The notes: a model not told the origin generated them from the letters alone. A stretch of 64,000 nt of DNA from Pseudomonas siliginis (GCF_019145195.1 NZ_JAHSTW010000003.1:62001-126000); one strand, 5' to 3'; counted from the first letter of the stretch, positions 10,419 to 18,812 are shown. Program-made: numbers and translations.

Positions 10419-12629
10419 TCAACTCGATTGCGCGGTGTCGTCCTCGGGCACGTCATCAAGAATGTCATCCTGCCCAGGCAGTTCAGTGATCACGCTGAAG
10501 TCCGAGACCTCGACCGCGCCATTGCCATAGCCCAGCAAATGAAACGAGAAGGCTTTGCGCGGCTGCGGGTTTTCAAAGCTGAAATCCATCTCCAGCGGCT
10601 GATCCGCCGTGGCGACCATTTCTGCTGGCAGGCCCAGTTGCACGTCCTGTTCAAATTCCTTGGCCTTGAGCTGAATGTACGCCGCCTGCTGCGGATCGAC
10701 CGAGCGCACGGTCAGGCGCACGCGGGTGTGCGAGCCTTTGGGCATTTCCAGGTATTGCGCGCCGATCAGGTTGTCGGCCCAGTCATCCTTGATCTGCGCT
10801 TGCAGAGGGATGATGTTGTTGCTGCCGAACTGGTAGCGATGATTGAGCGGTGTGCGCAGCAAGGACAGGTCCAGCGCATCGGCGCGCGCGGCGATCTGCC
10901 GGGCCGGATGGCCGCTGTAGGTGCCTTTGTAAGTGGCGCTTTCGGCGATGAAGCCGGTGCTTTGGTAATAGCGGCAGCGGCGCGGCAGGTCGCATTCGGA
11001 GAAGATGCCCTGACCGTTGTGGTAACGCAGTTTGCCGTTGGTGAACGACATGATCTCGCGCCCGGAATCGTAGTCGCGAAACAGCGACCGCCCGCTCAGC
11101 GCAGACGGCACCGGCAGGTCGAAATAGTCGAGGATCGAGGTGCTCAGATCGACGTGGCCGTAGACCCCGGCATTCAGGCGCGGCAGTTGCGCTTGCTCCG
11201 GTGCCAGCGTCAGGTTGAAACCCCACGAGGAGGCCAGCCGCACGCCGTCGATACCGTGGGATTCATCCGAGGTGATCACCACCAACGTGTCCTTGAGAAT
11301 GCCTTGGCGCTCCAGCCCTGAAAGAAACTGATCCAGCGCATCGTCGAGATAACCCACAGCAGCCTGCTTCGGCGTTTCATAACGCTGCAGATAATCCTCC
11401 GGTGCGGAGTAGGGCTGGTGGGTGCCGACCGTCAGCAGCGTCAACATCCACGGCTGCTTTTGCTTTTTCAACTGGCCGACATAATCCAGCGCACCTTCGA
11501 AAAACGCTTTGTCATCCTTGCCCCAGGGGAACTCCAGATAGTTGCTGTTGCTGAACCATTCCAGGCCATGGGTCGCATCGAAACCGATGTGCGGCATGAT
11601 CTTGTCTTTGGCCATGAAGCGCAGGCCGGCGCCCTGCAAGTAATGAGTGCTGAAACCGTGTTCGCGCAGCTGCGCCGGCAGGCAGGCCTGATTGCGCTCG
11701 TTGAGCGTGAGCATTTCCACGCCTTTGGGCGTGCCGTTGTTGAGCTTGTCGTAGTCACCGCACAGCATGGCGTAGAGGCCGCGAATGGTCTGATGGGTGT
11801 GCAGCACGTAATCCGGTGTGTTCATGCCGCGCTCGGCCCAGCGGCTGAGGTTGGGCATCAGGTCTTCCTGATAGTGTCTGCCGATCGCCTCGCGGTTGGC
11901 GCGGATGTAGGCGCCGGGAATGCCTTCCAAAGCGATGATCAATACGTTGCGCGCCTGCCCCGGCGCGGCCAGCAGCTTCTGGCCATTGAGATCGACGTCG
12001 GTGAGCCCGGCCATCGCCGGTGTCGGTTCTTCGACGTCGCCGTCCAGCCATTCCTCGGCCTGGATCTGCAGGTCGGCGACTTCACTGGCGAGCAATTGAT
12101 GCGGCAGGTTGTACAGGCGCCAGGCGTCGCCGTCATTCGGCCACAGGTTTTGCGCGCCCCAGTGGGCGGCGAGCAACACGATCGGCGCGGCCCAGGCAGC
12201 GCGCGGCAATGCCGGACGAGCCAGGCTGCGCCCCATAAATTGGGCCAGCAGCCAGAAAACCAAAGTACCCAGCAAAGCAATGGCCAGGGCAGGGTGCGCA
12301 AGTCCGCCGCCAGTGGAATTCTCGACGAACTGCGGGTCGATCAGATAGTGAATATCCGAAGGCCTCGGCAGGCGGCCGACGGCGCTGACCAATTCTGCCG
12401 TGGCGATCGCCAGCAGCGCCCAGAACACCAGCACCGGCAAGGCCAGCCACCACGTACGGCGATGCAGCGCTACCACCAGCAGACTACCCACGGCCAGATC
12501 CGACAAAAAGCCCAGCGGTGTCGACCAGCCCAACGCTGCACGCAGGCACACCGGCACGATCATTACCAAAACGATTAGAGAAAGAAGACGGGCATTCGGC
12601 CGCCGCAGCCAGTTGAAAAGAGCGCTCAC
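10419..12629 (-). CDS. LTA-synthase-like sulfatase-family membrane phosphotransferase
   Basis: This 736-residue inner-membrane protein has about five N-terminal hydrophobic helices (residues 10-170) followed by a periplasmic alkaline-phosphatase/sulfatase domain. Metal-site signatures are visible: ALEGIPGAY (first acidic ligand), HTHQTIRGLYA with the likely threonine nucleophile, and ITSDESHGID with late metal ligands. This matches the lipoteichoic-acid-synthase-like family, whose Gram-negative members transfer phosphoglycerol or phosphoethanolamine to envelope glycans. The exact substrate is unknown. A beta-rich extension (about residues 600-736) follows the catalytic domain and ends in an acidic tail. 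It stands alone, with no glucan synthase genes beside it. Confidence 0.85.
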   Translation of the reverse strand: MSALFNWLRRPNARLLSLIVLVMIVPVCLRAALGWSTPLGFLSDLAVGSLLVVALHRRTWWLALPVLVFWALLAIATAELVSAVGRLPRPSDIHYLIDPQFVENSTGGGLAHPALAIALLGTLVFWLLAQFMGRSLARPALPRAAWAAPIVLLAAHWGAQNLWPNDGDAWRLYNLPHQLLASEVADLQIQAEEWLDGDVEEPTPAMAGLTDVDLNGQKLLAAPGQARNVLIIALEGIPGAYIRANREAIGRHYQEDLMPNLSRWAERGMNTPDYVLHTHQTIRGLYAMLCGDYDKLNNGTPKGVEMLTLNERNQACLPAQLREHGFSTHYLQGAGLRFMAKDKIMPHIGFDATHGLEWFSNSNYLEFPWGKDDKAFFEGALDYVGQLKKQKQPWMLTLLTVGTHQPYSAPEDYLQRYETPKQAAVGYLDDALDQFLSGLERQGILKDTLVVITSDESHGIDGVRLASSWGFNLTLAPEQAQLPRLNAGVYGHVDLSTSILDYFDLPVPSALSGRSLFRDYDSGREIMSFTNGKLRYHNGQGIFSECDLPRRCRYYQSTGFIAESATYKGTYSGHPARQIAARADALDLSLLRTPLNHRYQFGSNNIIPLQAQIKDDWADNLIGAQYLEMPKGSHTRVRLTVRSVDPQQAAYIQLKAKEFEQDVQLGLPAEMVATADQPLEMDFSFENPQPRKAFSFHLLGYGNGAVEVSDFSVITELPGQDDILDDVPEDDTAQSS

Positions 12630-12957
12630 AAAAAAGGCCTGCTTGTCATCAAAGGGTCAAAAAAGTGTGGGTGATGATATCAAGGGCAGGAAGGCTGATC
12701 GGCTTTTTAAAACCTGCGGCCGGCGATCCCCGAAACGGCGCGTGCCCATAGCGGGCGTGGGTTGTGGGACGCAGTGCCATTTTCCCGAGGGGCAGTTTTT
12801 TGTTTCAGACTGTTGTAGGTCCATCCACTGCTCCTGAATTCCAGCAGCAGACGTCAAATCGCTCAGTGCTATCGATATGCGATAAAGATATTTAATTTCA
12901 ATTTTTTATAGCTATAAAGTCAGGCCTTTCAGCCCATCCCCATGCTGCGAGGTTGTC
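12630..12957. other. Intergenic region with AT-rich promoter for the binding-protein gene
   Basis: This is 328 bp between divergent genes. The left part is GC-rich with no gene I can support. From about 12870 it turns very AT-rich and contains a perfect palindrome at 12905-12918, about 40 bp before the binding-protein start. No clear -10/-35 pair can be assigned. Confidence 0.6.
12905..12918. promoter_or_regulatory. Perfect 14-bp palindrome TTTATAGCTATAAA
   Basis: An uninterrupted 14-bp palindrome lies in the AT-rich leader of the ABC binding-protein gene. It could be part of a LysR-type (CysB/Cbl-like) operator, or an extended -10 region. The first is suggested only by the sulfonate-type product. 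Confidence 0.35.
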
Positions 12958-13974
12958 ATGGCCACACCGTTCAAACGTTCTGCGCTGACTCTGTTGGCCG
13001 CTACTCTGGCAGCGGGTGCGCTGTTCAGCAGTGGCGCCCAGGCCGAGGGCAAAATCAGCATCGCCCAGCAATTCGGCATCGGTTACCTGATTCTCGACGT
13101 CGTGCGAGATCAAAAGTTGATCGAGAAACACGGTAAGGCTCAAGGCCTGGAGATCAAGGTCGACTGGAACAGCATTTCCGGCGCCACGGCCATGAACGAG
13201 GCGCTGCTCACCGGTGCGCTGGACGTTGTCTCGGCCGGTGTGCCGCCGATGCTCACCGTGTGGGATCGCACCAAGGGCAAACAGAACGTCAAAGCCATCG
13301 CCGCGCTGGGCTCGATGCCCAATTACCTGCTGACCAACAACCCGAATATCAAAACCCTCAAGGACTTCAGCGACAAGGATCGCATCGCCGTGCCAGCCGC
13401 AGGCGTAGGCTTCCAGTCGCGCACCCTGCAGATCGAAACCGCCAGGGAATTCGGTGACGACCAGTTCAAGAAATTCGACAACATCTCAGTCAGCCTGCCG
13501 CACCCGGACGCCACCGCCGCGCTGATTGCCGGCGGCTCGGAAATCAACTCGCATTTCTCCAGCCCACCGTTCCAGTATCAGGCTCTGCAAAACCCCAACG
13601 TGCACAAAGTGCTGAGTTCCTACGACATCCTCGGCGGCCCGGCGACGTTCAACGTGCTCTACACCACGGAAAAATTCCACGACGAAAACCCGAAAACCTA
13701 CAAGGCGTTCTACGACGCACTGGCCGAAGCCGAGCAGATCATCAAAGCCGACAAGCCCGCAGCCGCCCAGGCCTACATCCGCGCAGAGCAATCGAAACTG
13801 CCGCTGGCACTGGTCGAGCAAATCGTCAAAGACCCGGAGATCGACTTCACCGTCGTACCGCAACGCACGTTCATCTATGCCGAGAAATTGCAGGAACTGG
13901 GTGTGTTGAAAAACAAGGCGGCGAGCTGGAAGGATTACTTCTTTGAAGAAGCGCATGGTGGTGCGGGGAGTTGA
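12958..13974 (+). CDS. ABC transporter substrate-binding protein (NitT/TauT/Ssu type)
   Basis: This is a 338-residue periplasmic solute receptor. A Sec signal peptide is clear (KR, then a hydrophobic core, cleavage after AQA at about residue 29). The mature part begins KISIAQQFGIGYL and contains GATAMNEALLTGALDVVSAG, the pattern of receptors for nitrate, sulfonates and related anions. The start is the ATG at 12958 after GAGG. No permease or ATPase gene adjoins it, so it must work with a transporter coded elsewhere or act as a spare receptor. The AT-rich, palindrome-bearing leader suggests tight regulation, possibly by sulfur supply. Ligand identity is not settled by sequence. Confidence 0.85.
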   Translation: MATPFKRSALTLLAATLAAGALFSSGAQAEGKISIAQQFGIGYLILDVVRDQKLIEKHGKAQGLEIKVDWNSISGATAMNEALLTGALDVVSAGVPPMLTVWDRTKGKQNVKAIAALGSMPNYLLTNNPNIKTLKDFSDKDRIAVPAAGVGFQSRTLQIETAREFGDDQFKKFDNISVSLPHPDATAALIAGGSEINSHFSSPPFQYQALQNPNVHKVLSSYDILGGPATFNVLYTTEKFHDENPKTYKAFYDALAEAEQIIKADKPAAAQAYIRAEQSKLPLALVEQIVKDPEIDFTVVPQRTFIYAEKLQELGVLKNKAASWKDYFFEEAHGGAGS

Positions 13975-13999
13975 GGGAATGGGCATCAGCCGGAACTAC

Positions 14000-14088
14000 T
14001 GTAGGAGTGAGCTTGCTCGCGAAAGCGGAGTTTCAGCCACAGATGAGTTGACTGACCTGACGCCTTCGCGAGCAAGCTCGCTACCACA
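14000..14088. repeat. REPIN (paired REP palindromes)
   Basis: Two inverted REP units, GTAGGAGTGAGCTTGCTCGC and its facing partner CTTCGCGAGCAAGCTCGCTA, are separated by a short spacer. This is the typical form of REPINs in P. fluorescens, which are mobilised by RAYT transposases coded elsewhere. Confidence 0.85.
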
Positions 14089-14117
14089 GGTTTAGCGGCG
14101 TAAACCCTCTTCCGGGC

Positions 14118-14160
14118 AAAAAAACGGGGCGGCCCGATCATCGATCAGGCCGCCCCGTTT
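14118..14160. terminator. Strong bidirectional terminator
   Basis: The arms ACGGGGCGGCC and GGCCGCCCCGT form a GC-rich stem around a CGATCATCGATCA loop, with an A-run before and TTT after. It separates the binding-protein gene from the convergent copper operon. Confidence 0.85.
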
Positions 14161-14192
14161 ATGTGTCGGGCGAACAGTCTTTCTCTCAGCGA

Positions 14193-14672
14193 TCAATGCA
14201 TCTTGCTGTGATCGTGGCCGCCCATGTTGGTCAGCGCGCGAACCGGTGCTTTGACCTCAATGATTTCTTTCTCGCCCTTAGCGTTTTCCACTGTCAGGGT
14301 CAGCGGCACGCTGTCGCCTTCCTTCAACTGACCGCTCAGGCCCATCAGCATGACGTGGTAGCCGTTCGGATTGAAGCTGACGGCTTTGCCGGCCGGCAGC
14401 TCAACTGATTTCACCGGGCCCATGGTCATGACGTCGTTCTTCATGCTCATTTCATGAATCTGCACGTCCTTGGCCATTGGCGAGGCAACGCTGAGCAGCT
14501 TGCTGTCGGTGTCGGCAGTGACGGTCATGAACGCGCCGCTGGCGGACTGGGTCGGCACGGTGGCACGGACCCAGGCGTCGTCGACTTTGGTCTGCGCCGA
14601 CACCTGGAAGGCCAGGCCGAGCAGGGACAGTGCACATACGGTGCGTTTGAGGTGATTCAGAACGGGATGCAT
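14193..14672 (-). CDS. Copper chaperone PCu(A)C
   Basis: This 159-residue periplasmic protein delivers Cu(I) to the CuA site of cytochrome c oxidase. The signal peptide ends near VSA at residue 26. The copper ligands have the family pattern: IHEM and a methionine-rich stretch, then GYHVMLMG, plus a His/Met tail (GGHDHSKMH) that may bind extra copper. The ATG at 14672 overlaps the stop codon of the SCO1-like gene, so the two are co-translated, a standard pairing of the two CuA assembly factors. An upstream ATG at 14711 lies inside the SCO gene and lacks the signal peptide context. Confidence 0.93.
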   Translation of the reverse strand: MHPVLNHLKRTVCALSLLGLAFQVSAQTKVDDAWVRATVPTQSASGAFMTVTADTDSKLLSVASPMAKDVQIHEMSMKNDVMTMGPVKSVELPAGKAVSFNPNGYHVMLMGLSGQLKEGDSVPLTLTVENAKGEKEIIEVKAPVRALTNMGGHDHSKMH

Positions 14673-15277
14673 CAGCAGACCTCCATAACAGTAAGCAAAT
14701 CTTCCGTGCACTCTTGGGCTGTCAGCGAAGTGGACAGGCCCAGGCGCAACTCACCACGCGAGTCGTAGACGTAGCTGGTGGACGTATGGGAGATGGTGTA
14801 GGTGTCGCCGGCCGGGACTTTCTCGTAGAACACGTCGAATTCCTTGGCGGTGGCCTTGGTTTCCTCAAGCGTGCCGTACAGCGCGACGAAGCTCGGGTCG
14901 AAGGCTTTGACGTAGGCGTCGAGGATCTGCGGCGTGTCGCGTTCCGGGTCGAGGGTGATGAACACCACTTGCAAACGGTCGCCGTCGCGGCCCATCAGTT
15001 TTTTGATCTGTGCGGCGCGGGCCAAGGTAGTGGGACAAACGGCCGGGCACTGGGTGAAGCCGAAGAAGATCATCGGCATCATCCCGCGAAAGCTCGACAG
15101 CGACATGGTTTCGCCTTCGGGGTTCTTCAGCTTGAAGGTGCGTCCGAGGATCTTGTCGCTCAGATCCTTGCCGTACTTGTACGACAGTTGGCCACGGGTA
15201 TCGCAACCGGCGAGCAGGCCGAGCCCGAGCACGCCCATTCCCGCAAGTACCTTGCGGCGAGTCAACAAAGCCGTCAT
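14672..15277 (-). CDS. SCO1/SenC family cytochrome oxidase assembly lipoprotein
   Basis: This 201-residue protein has a lipobox LLAGC (lipidated Cys25) and a thioredoxin-like fold. The copper site is CPAVC (Cys77, Cys81) plus His164 in ISHTSTSY. SCO proteins act with PCu(A)C to reduce and metallate the CuA centre of cytochrome oxidase on the outer face of the inner membrane. It is the first gene of a two-gene operon. A twin-arginine-like TRRKVLAG is present before the hydrophobic stretch, but Sec export with lipidation is the simpler reading. Confidence 0.93.
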   Translation of the reverse strand: MTALLTRRKVLAGMGVLGLGLLAGCDTRGQLSYKYGKDLSDKILGRTFKLKNPEGETMSLSSFRGMMPMIFFGFTQCPAVCPTTLARAAQIKKLMGRDGDRLQVVFITLDPERDTPQILDAYVKAFDPSFVALYGTLEETKATAKEFDVFYEKVPAGDTYTISHTSTSYVYDSRGELRLGLSTSLTAQECTEDLLTVMEVC

Positions 15278-15530
15278 CTAATACCGCCTTTTGCAGCCCG
15301 CCAGTCGGCAGGACTGGCGAGGGGTTAACCGTAAAAGCGCCGCATGATAGCAAACTGAGGCTGATCGCCGGCTGCCGATCGCCGCGCGGTGCCGGATCGG
15401 ACGACAAAAGGTGTAAGAAGAAATGACGAATAAGCCATGCGTTCGCCGCGACCAAACTTGATTTAAATAGTATGACGATTGGAGGCGAGCACAGAAACAC
15501 GTACTCTTGCCGCTGCGCTGCAAAGACCAA

Positions 15531-15538
15531 AACAACAA
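15531..15538 (+). promoter_or_regulatory. AACAACAA catabolite-activity (Hfq/Crc) motif at the galactose dehydrogenase RBS
   Basis: AACAACAACAGGAG places an exact AAnAAnAA motif directly against the Shine-Dalgarno AGGAG of the next gene. In Pseudomonas, Hfq with Crc binds such motifs and blocks translation when preferred carbon sources are present. Position and sequence fit. No binding data can be seen here. Confidence 0.6.
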
Positions 15539-15550
15539 CAGGAGTCTGTA

Positions 15551-16477
15551 ATGCAACCGATTCGTCTCGGCCTGGTGGGCTACGGCAAGATCGCCCAGGA
15601 TCAACACGTCCCCGCCATCCTCGCCAACCCGGCATTCCAGTTGGTGGCGGTCGCCACCCAGGGCAAATCTTGCGCCGGGGTGGAAAACTTCCAGTCGCTG
15701 GGCGAACTGCTCGAGAACGGTCCGACCGTCGATGCGATTGCGTTCTGCACGCCGCCGCAGGGGCGCTTCGCACTGGTGCAACAGGCGTTGGCGGCCGGCA
15801 AGCACGTGCTGGTGGAAAAGCCGCCGTGTGCGACATTGGGCGAGGCCATGGCCTTGGTCGATCAAGTCGCCGGGCAAGGCGTCAGCGCTCTGTTCGCCTG
15901 GCACTCGCGCTATGCGCCGGGCATCGCCGCCGCCCGTGACTGGTTGGCCAGCCGCACCCTGCAAAGCGTTCGGATCGACTGGAAGGAAGACGTACGCAAG
16001 TGGCATCCGGGTCAAGCGTGGATCTGGCAACCGGGCGGCCTCGGCGTCTTCGATCCGGGCATCAACGCTTTGTCGATCATCACCCACCTGCTGACGCTGC
16101 CGCTGTTTGTCGAAGCCGCCGAACTGCGCGTGCCGAGCAACTGCCAGTCGCCGATTGCCGCCTCGATCAAAATGTCCGATGCGCGTCGGCTCGACGTGCG
16201 CGCCGAGTTCGACTTCGACCATGGCCACGACGAACTGTGGAGCATCGAAATCCGCTGCGCCGAGGGCGTTCTGCGCCTGGACAACGGCGGCGCCGTGCTG
16301 AGTATCGACGGCGTGCGCCAAAGTGTGTCGGAGGAGGGCGAGTACGCAGCGGTCTACCGCCACTTCCAGCAATTGATCAGCGACAAGGCCAGCGACCTGG
16401 ATCTGCAGCCGTTGCGCCTGGTGGCGGACAGTTTCTTTGTCGGTAGTCGGGCGTTGGTTGAGCCGTTTTACGATTGA
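15551..16477 (+). CDS. gal: D-galactose 1-dehydrogenase (Gfo/Idh/MocA family)
   Basis: This 308-residue soluble NAD(P)-dependent dehydrogenase oxidises D-galactose (and usually L-arabinose) to the lactone, the first step of the oxidative galactose route. The N-terminal Rossmann motif GLVGYGKIAQDQHVPAI and the VEKPP segment are family hallmarks. The sequence closely resembles the galactose dehydrogenase of P. fluorescens as I remember it. ATG 15551 follows AGGAG at ideal spacing. An AACAACAA element overlaps the RBS, consistent with catabolite repression through Crc/Hfq. No other galactose genes adjoin it. Confidence 0.88.
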   Translation: MQPIRLGLVGYGKIAQDQHVPAILANPAFQLVAVATQGKSCAGVENFQSLGELLENGPTVDAIAFCTPPQGRFALVQQALAAGKHVLVEKPPCATLGEAMALVDQVAGQGVSALFAWHSRYAPGIAAARDWLASRTLQSVRIDWKEDVRKWHPGQAWIWQPGGLGVFDPGINALSIITHLLTLPLFVEAAELRVPSNCQSPIAASIKMSDARRLDVRAEFDFDHGHDELWSIEIRCAEGVLRLDNGGAVLSIDGVRQSVSEEGEYAAVYRHFQQLISDKASDLDLQPLRLVADSFFVGSRALVEPFYD

Positions 16478-16571
16478 GTGAATTTCAGTTTGAGTCGTCA
16501 GGGCGCGTAAGCAGGTCTGCGTCGCGCAGACCGCAAGGTCAAGAGACGCTGGCGCTGGCTGCCAGACAAAT

Positions 16572-16600
16572 AAAGCCTGCTTTAACAGCAGGCCTCTTTA
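16572..16600 (-). terminator. Hairpin downstream of the Fic gene
   Basis: The arms AAAGCCTGCT and AGCAGGC-CTCTTT form a stem around a short loop just after the Fic stop codon. The A-run on the left gives a U-tract on the minus strand. Confidence 0.65.
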
Positions 16601-16601
16601 G

Positions 16602-17339
16602 TCACTTTATTGGCTGCGTTCTGTAGCTTTTATACAGCTGCTGAATGTCGGGATTGTTGAGATTCGCGTAGATGATTCCTTCCTTGTCCAAACCGTCCAA
16701 CCCTTTGATATCGCCAATCACTCCGGGCCATTCCTCACGGCTTGAGATGTCTACGATGTGAGGCTTCAGATAATCGTCCAGGTGGCCTCTGGAAGGATCG
16801 CGGATCTCGTCGCTGAGCGCCCGTAAATACGCATCTTTGTTGGTCTTCGACCAATCGATGGCAAACTTGGCCCGGTAGCACAGTTCCATGTGAACAAGCA
16901 GGATGGTCCGCCCATTACCATCCAGAAACGGATGAGCGAAAGCCAATTGGCCCATCACCTCGCCAGGGCGCTCGTGGAAGCGTTTTTTGTTTGCAGCCAG
17001 CTCCAGCGCATATTCGACGGATCTTTTGATCAGCTCAGGTCGCTCGAAAGGTGTGTGATGCGGATCGTCTTTTGATCCTTTGAAAACAGCGAGGTGGGGA
17101 ACCAGCTCATTCCTGTCTTTGCCTGACCATGGGTAGAAACCGGCAAACAGGATTTCATGAGTTCTGAGTACCGCTTGATAGTCGATGGATCTTTTTTTTG
17201 CCAGATGAGCAAGGGCGTCTTCGATACTGGCTTCGAAAGAGAGATGTTCCGATTCCTTTACTTCAGCCGGGTCTTTCAGCTTGAGCGAGTTGCGAAGGTA
17301 GCCTTCAGTTTCGAAATCGCCGAAGGGGTCGAACGTCAT
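16602..17339 (-). CDS. Fic family AMP-transferase-like toxin
   Basis: This 245-residue soluble protein carries the Fic signature HPFLDGNGR at residues 136-144, with catalytic His136. The flap region (GKDRNELVPHLAVFKG) precedes it, as in enzymes that transfer AMP from ATP to target hydroxyls. The second motif arginine (GNGRxxR) is Leu147 here. This residue normally meets the ATP gamma-phosphate and is also where the inhibitory glutamate docks. The start overlaps the stop codon of a small upstream gene (ATGA), the layout of Fic antitoxin-toxin operons such as P. fluorescens AntF/Fic-1, which modifies DNA gyrase. Toxicity is inferred from this layout. Confidence 0.88.
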   Translation of the reverse strand: MTFDPFGDFETEGYLRNSLKLKDPAEVKESEHLSFEASIEDALAHLAKKRSIDYQAVLRTHEILFAGFYPWSGKDRNELVPHLAVFKGSKDDPHHTPFERPELIKRSVEYALELAANKKRFHERPGEVMGQLAFAHPFLDGNGRTILLVHMELCYRAKFAIDWSKTNKDAYLRALSDEIRDPSRGHLDDYLKPHIVDISSREEWPGVIGDIKGLDGLDKEGIIYANLNNPDIQQLYKSYRTQPIK

Positions 17340-17599
17340 GCGCTGAGCTGCTTCTTCGAATGCCTTTTTTCCTGAAGGTAACGTCCTTGTAAGGCCATGA
17401 TTTCAGACTTGTTCAAGACACCCTTTCGCTTCAGGTTGACCAGCAGTTGCTCAACACTGTCCAGTTCAACGGCATCACCGGCCAGCCGCGTTATCGTCAC
17501 CGCCATGCGACTCAGGCCGTCACGCTCGGCGCCTACCCTGTGTTTTTCCGCGAGCTTGCGAACTTCGCTCGCGACGCTGTCAGTGGCTGATTCGCTCAT
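17336..17599 (-). CDS. Putative Fic antitoxin
   Basis: This 87-residue helical, charged protein (MSESATDSVASEVRKLAEKH) sits directly upstream of fic and is coupled to it by a 4-bp overlap. That position and size fit a class I Fic antitoxin. Those proteins usually carry [S/T]xxxE[G/N] on an inhibitory helix; here the only S/T-x3-E match is SVASEV (residues 8-13), which lacks the G/N. The antitoxin role therefore rests on context, and inhibition may use a different contact. The start at 17599 is preferred to 17635 because it follows an AGGGGTTAA purine-rich stretch. Confidence 0.65.
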   Translation of the reverse strand: MSESATDSVASEVRKLAEKHRVGAERDGLSRMAVTITRLAGDAVELDSVEQLLVNLKRKGVLNKSEIMALQGRYLQEKRHSKKQLSA

Positions 17600-17767
17600 T
17601 GTTAACCCCTCGTTTTCTCTGTCGGAGCATAGCATGGCGTCGTTCTGGCGGATTAACCGTCGAGCATTTCAACGTTTGCCATTGTCCGGTTTGAGTGGAC
17701 GGTGAAACGCTTTTCAGCCGATTTATCCCTTTGCTGTGCGTCAGTAATCTGTACCCAACTTGAACGC

Positions 17768-17775
17768 AACAACAA
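17768..17775 (+). promoter_or_regulatory. AACAACAA motif in the isochorismatase leader (copy 1)
   Basis: This is an exact AAnAAnAA Hfq/Crc-type motif 30 bases before the ATG, in an A-rich leader. It is conserved in copy 2 at 26686-26693. It is further from the start than in well-studied Crc targets, so the role is tentative. Confidence 0.4.
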
Positions 17776-17804
17776 AACTTCAAACTTGAAAAGGGACGCA
17801 CACC

Positions 17805-18434
17805 ATGACCACTCCAACCTACAACCGCCTGAACAAAGACGACGCTATCGTGCTGCTGGTTGACCACCAGACCGGTCTGATCTCGCTGGTGCAGGACTTC
17901 TCGCCGAACGAGTTCAAGAACAACGTGCTGGCGCTGGCGGATCTGGCCAAGTTTTTCGACCTGCCGACGATCCTCACCACCAGCTTCGAGCAAGGCCCGA
18001 ACGGCCCGCTGGTGCCGGAGCTGAAAGAAATGTTCCCGGACGCGCCGTACATCGCTCGTCCAGGCCAGATCAACGCCTGGGACAACGAAGACTTCGTCAA
18101 GGCAATCAAGGCCACCGGGCGCAAGCAGATCATCATTGCCGGCGTCGTGACGGATGTGTGTGTAGCGTTCCCGACCCTGTCGGCGCTGGCGGAAGGTTTT
18201 GATGTGTTCGTGGTCACCGATGCGTCCGGCACCTTCAACACCACCGTGCAGCAAGCCGCGTGGAGCCGCATGACTCAGGCCGGCGCACAGATGATGAATT
18301 GGTTCTCTGTAGCATGTGAGCTGCACCGCGACTGGCGCAACGACATTGAAGGCCTGGGTAACCTGCTGTCGCAGCGCATTCCCAACTACCGCAACCTGAT
18401 GAACAGCTACTCGGCGCTGACGCAGCAGAAGTAA
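17805..18434 (+). CDS. Isochorismatase-family hydrolase (YcaC-like), copy 1
   Basis: This 209-residue cytosolic cysteine hydrolase of the isochorismatase/nicotinamidase superfamily has the acid residue of LLVDHQTG (Asp20) and the likely nucleophile Cys119 in VVTDVCVAF, with the usual cis-peptide segment before it. The closest family I recognise is YcaC-like hydrolases, whose substrates are unsettled. ATG 17805 follows AAAGGGACGC. The protein encoded at 26723-27352 is identical residue for residue. A GC-rich hairpin ends the gene, so it is probably monocistronic. Confidence 0.88.
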   Translation: MTTPTYNRLNKDDAIVLLVDHQTGLISLVQDFSPNEFKNNVLALADLAKFFDLPTILTTSFEQGPNGPLVPELKEMFPDAPYIARPGQINAWDNEDFVKAIKATGRKQIIIAGVVTDVCVAFPTLSALAEGFDVFVVTDASGTFNTTVQQAAWSRMTQAGAQMMNWFSVACELHRDWRNDIEGLGNLLSQRIPNYRNLMNSYSALTQQK

Positions 18435-18450
18435 TCCTCCCATCCAAAGC

Positions 18451-18478
18451 GAAAGCCTGCCTCGAAAGCAGGCTTTTG
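18451..18478 (+). terminator. Terminator after isochorismatase copy 1
   Basis: AAAGCCTGC and GCAGGCTTTT form a stem around TCGAAA shortly after the stop codon. Confidence 0.75.
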
Positions 18479-18577
18479 CGTTTTCTACAGAACGCCGTTC
18501 GTCCATTGTCGGGCACTTGTCACGCAAGGGCATTTCACACGTTCAGGTACCTATCGCTGAATACCTCGGAGAACGAC

Positions 18578-18778
18578 ATGGACATTGATGAAAACGCACC
18601 GGGCAACCAGTCGCAACAAGCCGTGACGCGCACCACCGACAACGAGACCGGGCACGATCCCAAGCGCGAAAACCCCGAGGTGCCTTTGCCGCCGGACGAT
18701 GAGGCGCCTGTCGAGGAAGACATGTCAGATGTGGATGCGGCCAACTCGGTGTCAACCGAACATCCGCCGTCACGCTGA
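18578..18778 (+). CDS. Small acidic disordered protein
   Basis: This 66-residue protein (MDIDENAPGNQSQQAVTRTT) is full of Asp, Glu, Pro and Ser, with no hydrophobic core, so it is almost certainly intrinsically disordered. ATG 18578 has CGGAGAACGAC before it. I recognise the general type, short acidic proteins common in Pseudomonas, but no named family or function. It lies between a hydrolase gene and a convergent regulator. Confidence 0.6.
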   Translation: MDIDENAPGNQSQQAVTRTTDNETGHDPKRENPEVPLPPDDEAPVEEDMSDVDAANSVSTEHPPSR

Positions 18779-18812
18779 GTGAGCGATTTAATCGATGCCT
18801 CCCACTCTGGAA

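Larger units (their letters stand above)
17681..18434 (+). repeat. Long direct repeat, copy 1 (promoter plus isochorismatase gene)
   Basis: This 754-bp segment recurs at 26599-27352. The 124 bp before the gene differ at one base, the first 150 or so bases of the gene are identical, and the rest differs at roughly two dozen positions, all synonymous. No insertion sequence flanks either copy. Confidence 0.9.
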
